64,000 nucleotides of DNA from Ursus arctos (lineage: Eukaryota > Chordata > Mammalia > Carnivora > Ursidae): the NCBI RefSeq assembly GCF_023065955.2, contig NW_026622930.1:18763449-18827448 (forward strand). The letters run 5' to 3'. Below, piece by piece: positions 56,321-64,000 of the stretch (position 1 is its first letter; each line of letters begins with the position of its first letter). Both the position numbers and the translations under genes were made by a program. The notes under the pieces are model-generated. The model was not told the DNA's origin. It saw only the letters and a program-made list of their open reading frames with translations, and ran no database searches.

Positions 56321-56835
56321 ATGATGATGATGCAATCATGTCTCTACTCAAAAGTTTGATTTTCCATTTACTGCACATGGAAAAAAAAAACACACCTAAA
56401 AACACCTACAAACATCTTTTGGGTTTCTTTCCTCTTAATTTGTGAATGTATATGTATGTGTGTCTGTGAATCAATGGATGTATGTTTGTAAAGGTTTCAT
56501 TAGCTGAATCTATTAAAAAGGAAACCTACGGGGGGAAAATTAGTTGTATGAGAAAAATTACAAGGCTCAGGGGAATTTGGAATGATAAAAATGTATTTTT
56601 GAACAGAAATTTCTGTTCAGTGTTCTCTATTAATCTGGCTGAACTAGTAACTGCACTTCTACATTTATTTCTTTCCTTCTTCGTAGAGATTTTAGTTTTA
56701 GTAAACATCAGTGCTACTCTTTTCCCATTTCCAGTCAATTGCAAATAATAATAGAGATTGATTCTTTGATGGGGATATTGTGAATTCTGCTAATTGTCAC
56801 TCATTAGAAAGTACTTCATGAGTATCTAGGAGAAA
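56320..56835. other. No gene; overlapping open frames judged chance
   Basis: Open frames on both strands overlap at 56,482-56,748 (88 and 72 codons). No domain seen. An A10 run is at about 56,382. Confidence 0.45.
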
Positions 56836-56839
56836 AGAA

Positions 56840-57290
56840 GACAGACAAAAAATTGTAAGGCAAGGTTCATGTCTTCAAGAATTTTTCCTAACAAATTGAG
56901 AAATACTAAGTGTCAACCATCTGGTTCTGAATATAATGGCACAGAAGGAAGAATTGAACTGATTTAGATAGAGAAATTATTTAAATGAAGAGTGGAAGTG
57001 GAATAGGCTATTATTGGCTAAGTGAGAGTTCGATATGTGAGAAGGAGAAAAGAGAATATTTAAAATGAGGAAATAAATAGGATAAGTCAAGGCTTGAGGG
57101 CAGATTCAAGCAAGATACTATAGTTAGGCTAATAGAAATGTAAGCAAATGGTGTGCACTCGTGAATTGTGAGAAACCAGCTCGGCTTTACAGAAAAGCAG
57201 GAGGTACAAAAGGTGTTAAAAATCAGCAGAGGAGTTTTGAAGCAATCTTTTAAAACATGAGAGAAACGGAGATTTCTTAGGAGCTAAATG
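56840..57290 (-). mobile_element. L2 LINE fragment (antisense)
   Basis: 'gacagacaaaaaattgtaaggc', 'aaatgaagagtggaagtggaatagg', 'gcttgagggcagattcaagcaagatac' and 'ggagttttgaagcaatcttttaaaacatg' resemble the reverse-complement L2 body in order. Strongly diverged. Confidence 0.55.
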
Positions 57291-57299
57291 CTGATATTG

Positions 57300-57985
57300 G
57301 TCAAATATTGATACTGAGCATCAATTTGGGGAGAATTCTGGAGTCAGACAAGGGAAGAGTACTATTTAGGTCTGAGAGTATGATGAAATAGACCAAGGTA
57401 TTATTTTGCCATTCTGTATCTTCGCTCAACAATGTAGTAATAATAGTAATTTAAATATGAGATTGACTTGATCCCCATGTTACGTTTTGTTTCCAAAGAA
57501 TGTAAGACAAAGTTTTCTCCAGCCAAATGAAATCTTTATTTCTAGAAAGATTTCTCCCTGAAATTACTGTATTCTTTTTAAACCTGTCAACCCTGATGAA
57601 CAATAGAGGAAAAACCTGAAAAATTTGTTATGAATCTTTCCATTAAAACACTAGAAATTCTAATTTGCCTAAGACTTTCCTCAAAGAGCCTACCCAAGGA
57701 CAAGCTCTTCCAATTGTGAATATCCAGATACCATCTTTCTTAAGTACGTGAAATCATACAAGGAATCTCAGAATGCAAGGGCATTAGAAATACAAATAAA
57801 TAAAATGGAGAAACATCTAATTTAAAGTTAGAAAATTCATAAAGTTATGAGACTTGATTAAAAAAATCTTACTCTAGATACATTAAGCTAAAGTTTGCTA
57901 ATTTAACTACCTTTTCAATAGATGCTAAAACTGAGACACAACTACTTTATTTGCTACTTTATTTCCAAATGAGAAGAACAGATGC
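57300..57985. other. No recognised feature
   Basis: AT-rich single-copy-looking sequence. Confidence 0.5.
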
Positions 57986-57989
57986 TTCG

Positions 57990-58220
57990 TTTGATGATTC
58001 ATTTAACGAACATTTATTTTGTACCTGCTAAAACTCCAAGGATGCAATTTAAATCACTGAAAGTATATATGTAAATAAGACATGGTTCTTGTACTTACAC
58101 GTTAGCAGGTACTATAAACAAGTAATGAGTTGGTCATAATGATCATTGCTAATACATGGCTAAATCAAGATACCAGGAGAGCACAAACAGGGGCACATAG
58201 TAGCCTGAGCTGATAGGGAA
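57990..58220 (-). mobile_element. L2 LINE 3' end (antisense)
   Basis: 'tgattcatttaacgaacatttattttgtacctgctaaaactccaaggatgca', 'gacatggttcttgtacttacacgttagcaggtactataaacaagtaatgag' and 'agagcacaaacaggggcac' match reverse-complement L2 3' end in order. Confidence 0.75.
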
Positions 58221-58224
58221 CTCT

Positions 58225-59525
58225 TTCAATTGTACTAATGGTTCTCTTTCAATTATGCAGTTTGTTGCATCTTGTAATCATCCTGTATAGCCTTTCAAGA
58301 ATTTAACTACTGTAGTAATATCGCCTTTAAAACATAGCACCTCATTTCATGATAAAGTTAAAGGCCACAAGGGAGAGTAGACAGTAACAGGTCTACTTAT
58401 CATTTATTGGGGCAATATAAACCAAAGTGAAATCATGATCAAATTTTGCCTTCCAAATAATTATGTTCAAAGATCAACTTTGCTAATTTTTTTACCACTT
58501 AAGTTTGCAGATGAACTTTAAAGATGGGTAAATACTCAAAGACTAAATTTCTGGATCGCATGTTTCCATTTAGCAACTCTTTTAAGAGCTAATGTTGTGA
58601 ATAAGCTTAGTTCTTGTATTTAATTCAAACGTGGCAATCACAAGTGAATGTGTCCTATTTTATGATGAATTGAATGAGAAAAATCTGAATATATAAATAA
58701 CTGCTGGGAAGTTGAACACAGCAATTTTTGTTTCTTATTTTTATTAGTTCGACCTTATAATATAGCCTTACTAAACTGATTATTGTTAATTAGGCACAAG
58801 TGAATTATTATAGATCTATTTATTTAAGAGGTGAATAGCTTGTTTTATAATTGCTTAGTCTTAAAACATATGTTTTAAATAATGAGTATCTAACATAGCG
58901 TGTCTTATGATAGTGTCTTATTTAACTACAGTCATTAACTAAATAGCAATTATGAGTAACATATTTAATGAATTAGAATCATTTTCCAATGACTATCTAC
59001 AATGGTGGTTTAAGCTCATGCAACATTTTTCTTTTTTGGGAAACAGTAGGGTATATTCATACTAGCTTGCTTATTCTATTACATCTCTAATAAATCTCAT
59101 TTCAGACAATCTCTTCCACCACAAATCAAAATTAAATAAATGGCCACATATAAGAAGACGTCTTTTGGAGACAGACATACCCATTGCCTGAAACTAGACC
59201 GTGGTTCTGTTTACAGCAGAGATGTTGATTCTATTTCATAACTTCTCTAATTGCTTTCCTTATGACTAGAGTCCAACCTCGTAAAGGGCACAGTTTAACA
59301 TTTGTGTTATCTTTGTGATTTTCACAGGGCTTAGAACAGTGCTTCAGAAAATAATCATTTACTCTACATTTACTGAAAGAATATCTGCTTTTCCCAATAT
59401 CATGCCTACTATTTAGACAGCTCATTCTAGACAGCCATTTGGACAAATACCGAGAGGATAAAGAGTCATTGTCAGACAGGTCTCAGGTAGATAAGCAAAG
59501 TTGGGAAGAAGATAAGGTGATTGGG
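58225..59525. other. No recognised feature
   Basis: AT-rich sequence without recognisable repeat or gene. The minus-strand frame 59,231-59,446 (71 codons) has no known motif. Confidence 0.5.
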
Positions 59526-59540
59526 GTACACATAACTTTT

Positions 59541-59766
59541 TTTTTTTAATTTTTAAAGATTTATTTATTTATTTATTTATTTTTATTTGAGAGAGAGAGA
59601 AAATGCATGTGCATGTGGGGGCAGGGGGAGAGGGAGAGACTCTCAAGCAGACTATATGCTAACTGCAGAGACTGACTCAGGGCTCGATCCTACGACATGT
59701 GAGATCATGGCCTGAGCTGATACCAAGAGTCAGACTCTTAACTGACTGAGCCACCCAGGTGCCCCA
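59541..59766 (-). mobile_element. Carnivore SINE (antisense)
   Basis: Flanked by ACACATAACTTTT (59,528-59,540) and ATACATAACTTTT (59,770-59,782). The tail is expanded as (TTTA)5-6. End GAGCCACCCAGGTGCCCC. Confidence 0.95.
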
Positions 59767-59794
59767 GAAATACATAACTTTTAATGAATGGGTG

Positions 59795-59965
59795 CAATAA
59801 GTCAGGCTTTTTGCTAATTGCTGTATATGTGTTACACATCATCTCTTGTCTGTCCCTAAATAACCATATGGCATAAAGCTGTATTGATGACCAAAGCTAA
59901 ATTCAGAAAGTTTGTCCTCTGTCAAGGTACACAAAGCATATAAGCTACAAACCTATGTTTATCTG
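59795..59965 (-). mobile_element. MIR SINE (antisense)
   Basis: 'gctttttgctaattgctgtatatgtgttacacatcatctcttgtctgtccctaaataaccatatggcataaagctgtattgatgaccaaagctaaattcagaaag' in this interval follows reverse-complement MIR. Confidence 0.75.
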
Positions 59966-60009
59966 AGTAGGATTTTATTCACTAGAGAGAAAAAAAAAAG
60001 GAGGCTGGT

Positions 60010-60149
60010 TTTAGAGCTCAGAGACATAAGTTGAAAAAGGACCCAAGGGTTTAAAGTAGGAGAATGATGCACATGTTTCATGCTCTAAACTTATGATTTT
60101 GGCTGCTCTGTAAATAATAAATAGTTTAGTTGAGAGGCGAGAGTAAGAG
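60010..60149 (-). mobile_element. L2 LINE, right-hand body part (antisense)
   Basis: 'gtaggagaatgatgcacatgtttcatgctctaaacttatgattttggctgctctg' matches the reverse-complement L2 'aggagtgacatgatctgac-ttacgtttt-aaaggatcactctggctgctgtg'. It is interrupted by the MLT1 LTR and continues at 60,756. Confidence 0.75.
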
Positions 60150-60755
60150 AAGTATGGTAAGCAAAATTCTAGAGAACCCCATAACCTTTACCCCTGGCCA
60201 TTGTTATTGGGATTACCCTGGTACACAGCAAAAGACACTTTCCACTTGTAACTGAAGTTACTCATAAATTATTTTTAAAATAAGGACATTATATAGGTGA
60301 GCCCAATCTATTCACATGAGTCCTTTAAAAACAGAGTTTTCTCTGGTTTGCCACAAAGGAGAGTCACAGATATATAAAACATGTGAAGGATTCAGCTTGT
60401 CTTTGTTGGATTAAGGATGAAGGGGACCATGTATAAAGTAATGCAAATAGATCCTAGAAGCTGAGAGCAGTTCATGGCTGCCAGCCAGCAAGAAAAAAGG
60501 GACTTCATTCCTACAACCACAAGGAACTGAATTCTGCCAATAATTTGAATGAGTTTGGAAGTGGATTCTTCCCTGGAGCCTTCAACTAAGAGCCCAGTTT
60601 GACCAACACCTTAGTTTCCACCTTTGGTGACTGTACGTAGAAAAACCTGTTAGCCCTGCCTGTCCATCTGACCTATAAAACTGTGAGCTAATAAGTGGGT
60701 GTTGTTTTAAACCGTAAGTTTATAGCTATTTGTTACAGCAACAATAGAAAACAAA
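60150..60755 (+). mobile_element. MaLR LTR (MLT1 type) inside L2
   Basis: Starts 'tatggtaagcaaaattctagagaaccccat' (LTR 'tgttgtaagcagaataatggcccc'), then 'ataggtgagcccaatcta', 'catgagtcctttaaaaacagag', 'gtggattcttccctggagccttcaactaagagcccag', 'aaaactgtgagctaataagtgggtgttgttttaaaccgtaagttt' and the terminal 'tttgttacagcaacaatagaaaacaaa'. A full-length, easily recognised MLT1. Solo LTR. Confidence 0.92.
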
Positions 60756-61570
60756 GCAGAAAACAGAAAAACCAGTTATTGTCAATTACTGTAATCACGG
60801 TAGTCTGAACAAGAAATATGGCAGTAGCATTGAAGATGATGTGGAAATGGTTGGGACATGTTCTGGAAATACAAATTAAAAATATTTGTTGATGAATTGG
60901 ATATATAGGATAAGAGAGGGGAGGAATCAAGTAAGACTTTTGAGTTTGGAGTTTGCACAACTGGAGAGATGGCTATATATTTCATTTTTATAGAAACCAC
61001 TGGGCAGAGATAGATTTTGTGATTTCTTTGTGGTATCTATTTCATTATGTGGTATCTATTATATTTAAGTAACAATATTAAGCAATCTTGGTATTCAGAC
61101 TGGATCCCAAACATGATGTCTGACTGGAGGTGTAAATTTGTAGTGATCAGTTTATAAAGAGTCTAGAACTGGATGCATTCATGTCCAGTGATAAGTGGAG
61201 AAAGAGTAGCCACATCCAAGGCTTGAATCATCCAAGTTTGGTGGGTTTGGTGGAGAAAGCAGAATCATTAGTTTATTCATGAGAATAAAAAGAGCTGCGA
61301 AAGGTTAGTAAAAGAAAATGAGGTGTCATATAATTGGACAGCAGAAAATATTTCAAGACGTAAGACGTTACAAATGATGACTGAGAAATATCCATCATAT
61401 TTGAACACAAAAAGACATTCGAGAGCAGTTTCAATACAGTGATTAAGTACTGAAGGCAATTACAAGTAGGTTGAAGCGTGAATAAAAGATAACTAAGTAT
61501 TAAACAAGGTAAGTATAGATCACTTGGTAGCTGAATACTTAAAGTAATTTTAGGGAGGATACATATATAT
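60756..61570 (-). mobile_element. L2 LINE body (antisense), long fragment
   Basis: Consensus order: 'tggcagtagcattgaagatgatgtggaaatggttgggacatgttctggaaatac', 'tgttgatgaattggatatataggataagagaggggaggaatcaagtaagacttttgagtttgg', 'aactggagagatggc', 'gactggaggtgtaaattt', 'gacattcgagagcagtttcaatacagtgattaag'. With 60,010-60,149 this is the longest L2 copy in the window. The minus-strand frames at 60,733-61,000 and 61,277-61,459 are L2 ORF remnants without a continuous frame. Confidence 0.85.
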
Positions 61571-61679
61571 GGCAGTAAAAAAGACTCAAAGCAGAATATT
61601 TTGGAATGCTATTTTTTGTTTGCCAGATCTGCCGGTATTTTTTGAGCCATCATCAAAAAGAAGATTTAGCACAAAGGGA

Positions 61680-61890
61680 CAAGCTCTGGAATAACAAGTT
61701 TGAATGTCTGTACTGCCATTGATCCTGTACTGTTTAGGAAATCACTGGAATTATCTGTTTCAATTTTCTCAAGTATAGAATAAAAATAATAATACCTATC
61801 TCAAAATGTTGTTGTGGGATAAAAGGAGATTGATTAGTAGAGAGCACAGTACATATTAGATACTCCATGAAATGCCAATTTCATTTAGGT
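61680..61890 (+). mobile_element. MIR SINE
   Basis: 'gtttaggaaatcactggaattatctgtttcaattttctcaagtatagaataaaaataataatacctatctcaaaatgttgttgtgggataaaaggag' in this interval, then 'gagagcacagtacatattagatactcc', is a near-full MIR. Confidence 0.92.
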
Positions 61891-61899
61891 ATACAGCAC

Positions 61900-63005
61900 A
61901 TCATGTTTCATTAAAGAAAAATAAAATAAAAAGCCAAATCATTTGAGTTCTTACTGTGACTTAGACACTTTTTCCTGCATAAAATGTTGGGGGAAAACTA
62001 ACCTCAATTTTAAACAATTGTTTCTAACATTGAAATTATATGCTCTCTTTGGACCCACGCATACACATTCAAGAGGAAACTAAAGCCACATAATTTCTTT
62101 CAGTCATTTCAAAACTCTGAGAAAGCACCTTGAATTATATAAAAAATATTATAAAGATAATTTAGGAAGGACAAATCCTGTAGAGATGATCAAAAAGAAA
62201 TTTTCTTTAGCAATTGAAAAGTTGTTTTGGCCTCATACTTCCCTCTGGGTCTATTGCTTCTGACAAATTGACAAATGAAAATGTTCCAAAGTCCTTAAAA
62301 TGACTAGGAAATAGGTAATGGAATATGGCAGAAGTAAATCCTCTGTGAGAGCAGAAATCATGGTAAGGTAGATAAATATGCATCATTAAAACTCAAAAAG
62401 AAAAAGCTCCTAATATCCTAGAAATTGTTTTTCAAGATCCTTGGATTAAAGCACTTATGGGGAGTATGAAAATGTCAGTTTATCATCTACGTAGGACCTC
62501 TCAATATCCCTTTATTCTAGAAATAAGTTGGTGCCACAAGTTGTGGTATCAAGAAAGAGGAAAATTGATGACATCAACTTTGAGTTAATAGAGGGACGGA
62601 CACGTGATTTTCTCTCTTTTCTCTAGATTCTACCATTACATTTATCTGCATTTGTTTAGCTAACACTAATTTGCAGCTGAACAAATCCTAGGTGAAATGG
62701 CCCTAATTTCGTAATCCTGGGCAGGAGCTTATATTGAATGGGACCACTGTGTTGACTGCCTGAATAAGAAAGCTTTACATGTGTAAAGTGAGATTTGAAA
62801 CTGGATATAATATTTATCTCCAAGGTAAGAGAAAACTCAAAAACACTCCTTGAAAAAAAATTGTCTTAATATGCTTATTTATAAACATAGAACGTTTGCC
62901 CTTAAACACTGGATAATATGCCATGCTTCGTGGATAATATAAATAAACATTTAAAATTTCACAGATTCCTCAGAGCTCTAGATTCCAATATCAAGTCGGT
63001 GGCTA
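61900..63005. other. No recognised feature
   Basis: Single-copy-looking AT-rich DNA. 62,675-62,830 is the least AT-biased part. No gene or repeat assigned. Confidence 0.45.
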
Positions 63006-63009
63006 CAAG

Positions 63010-63135
63010 CAACTTTCAGACCTAGAGCCAGACAACTTGAGGTTTCTATCAAGACCCGCCCCCCTCATGGTGTAACATTGATTAAACAACTTGACATCTA
63101 CAGGTGAAAAGAATTAAAAGTTTCTAAAATCAAAA
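63010..63135 (+). mobile_element. MIR-like remnant
   Basis: 'gagccagacaacttgaggtttctatcaagacccgccc', 'gtaacattgattaaacaacttgacatctacaggtgaaaag' weakly follow the MIR 5' half ('gccagactgcctgggttcaaatccc', 'gcaagttacttaacctctctg'). Confidence 0.45.
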
Positions 63136-63253
63136 TATCTATGTGACATTACACTGGTGTAAATAGAACTACCACTGTAGGGTTTTTTTCCCCATTTTAG
63201 TTTATTGCCATATTCTCCTTGTATTTCCAAGCTGCTGACAGAGAAGGAAGACT

Positions 63254-63654
63254 AGAAATCATTCTTTTTGATAGCTGAGTAATAGTCCATTGTATATATG
63301 GACCACATCTTCTTAATCCAGTCATCTGTTGAAGGGCATCTCGGCTCCTTCCACGATTTAGCTATTGTGGACAGAGCTGCTATGAACATTGGGGTTCATA
63401 TGGTCCTTCTCTTCACTACGTCTGTATCTTTGGGGTAGATACCCAGTAGTGCAATGGCTAGATCATAGGGTAGCTCAATTTTTAACTTTTTAAGGGACCT
63501 CCACACTGTTTTCCAGAGTGGCTGTACCAACTTGCATTCCCACCAACAGTGTAGGAGGGATCCCATTTCTCCACATCCTCTCCAACAATTGTTGTTTCTT
63601 GCCTTGTCAATTTTTGCCATTCTAACTGGCGTAAGGTGGTATCTCCATGTGGTG
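63254..63654 (-). mobile_element. Young L1, inverted 5' segment (ORF2 C-terminus)
   Basis: The minus strand encodes the extreme C-terminal part of L1 ORF2: from about 63,642 downwards, the translation contains [21 protein letters not shown] and [22 protein letters not shown] text, with the zinc-knuckle-like Cys residues of the ORF2 C-terminal domain. The nucleotide match to carnivore L1 is high, so the insertion is recent. It abuts the 3' UTR in the opposite orientation at 63,655, as expected for the inverted half of a twin-primed insertion. In-frame readings break several times, so no functional protein is made. Confidence 0.92.
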
Positions 63655-63862
63655 TGACTCCGAGAAACAAACTGAGGGCGTCAGAGGGGAGGGGGGTGGG
63701 GGAATGGGATAGGCTGGTGATGGGTAGTAAGGAGGGCACGTATTGCATGGTGCACTGGGTGTTATACGCAACTAATGAATCATCGAACTTTACATCAAAA
63801 ACCAGGGATGTACTGTATGGTGACTAACATAATATAATAAAAACTATTATTATAAAAAAAAA
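63655..63862 (+). mobile_element. Young L1, 3' segment with 3' UTR and A tail
   Basis: 'cgagaaacaaactgagggcgtcag', a G-rich stretch, 'taggctggtgatgggtagtaaggagggcacgtattgcatgg', 'gcactgggtgttatacgcaactaatgaatcatcgaac', 'aaccagggatgtactgtatggtgactaacataatataataaaaa' is the + strand carnivore L1 3' UTR and terminus. It ends in a short A-rich tail at about 63,862. It is the normally oriented half of the element whose inverted half is 63,254-63,654. Confidence 0.93.
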
Positions 63863-64000
63863 GGAGGTAGTGAGTGGTAGGTCAAAATCTTTGACAGATC
63901 AAAATCTACCTCTAGGTAATATTTTGGGAAATCTGTAAAAAGGAAAGAAAAACTGCATGAACATCCCAGGGCTTGAACTTTGCTGTAACATTTATGAAGT

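Overview
This window is AT-rich vertebrate intergenic or intronic DNA from a caniform carnivore, most likely a bear or giant panda. The organism call rests on the tRNA-Lys-derived SINEs. The youngest copies (starting at 21,791, 38,801 and 51,705) have a GGGGCGCCTGGGTGGCGCAG head, a block close to the ursid SINEC consensus as I remember it, a CT-rich stretch and AATAAATAAATAAA-type tails. Other caniform families (seals, mustelids) have related SINEs, so the family-level call is an inference.

I find no convincing protein-coding gene, exon, tRNA gene, snRNA or other functional RNA gene. The open frames are short (none above about 130 codons), mostly lie in repeats or AT-rich sequence, and none looks like a cellular protein. 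The window is best read as a gene desert or a large intron dominated by layers of transposable elements. There is no CRISPR, operon, phage or other prokaryotic content.

Layout. 0-3.5 kb: an antisense L2, a SINE, then a decayed L1 carrying a GATA microsatellite and an inverted MaLR LTR, followed by an antisense L1 3' end. 4.2-5.6 kb: an L2 and an LTR. 7-12.2 kb: L1 fragments, a cluster of SINEs and a MaLR LTR. 13.5-14.9 kb: an antisense L1 inserted near an L2. 16-18.5 kb: a TCTA microsatellite, MIRs and an MLT1 LTR that splits a MIR. 21.8-23.1 kb: SINEs, L2, MIR and an LTR-like block. 29.7-33.1 kb: a large tract of antisense L1 3' sequence. 33-38 kb: MIRs, L2 remnants and one SINE. 38.8-42.7 kb: five SINEs and an L2. 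46.1-49.3 kb: an old L1 5' half interrupted by two SINEs and an L1 tail. 49.3-51.0 kb: two opposite-strand L2 fragments. 51.4-52.9 kb: three SINEs. 56-61.9 kb: MIR and L2 remnants, including a long L2 broken by an MLT1 LTR. 63.2-63.9 kb: a young L1 with the inverted 5' segment typical of twin priming.

The stretches at about 42.9-44.9 kb and 53.0-56.0 kb look largely repeat-free and are the best places to test for conserved regulatory DNA. I did not find a previously undescribed biological system. The most informative observations are structural: the twin-primed L1, a roughly 32-bp L1-like micro-insertion with a matching target-site duplication at 18.4 kb, a compound SINE within one duplication at 52.7 kb, and several clean nested insertions that give relative ages. 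Repeat family names come from recall of consensus motifs, not from a database search.
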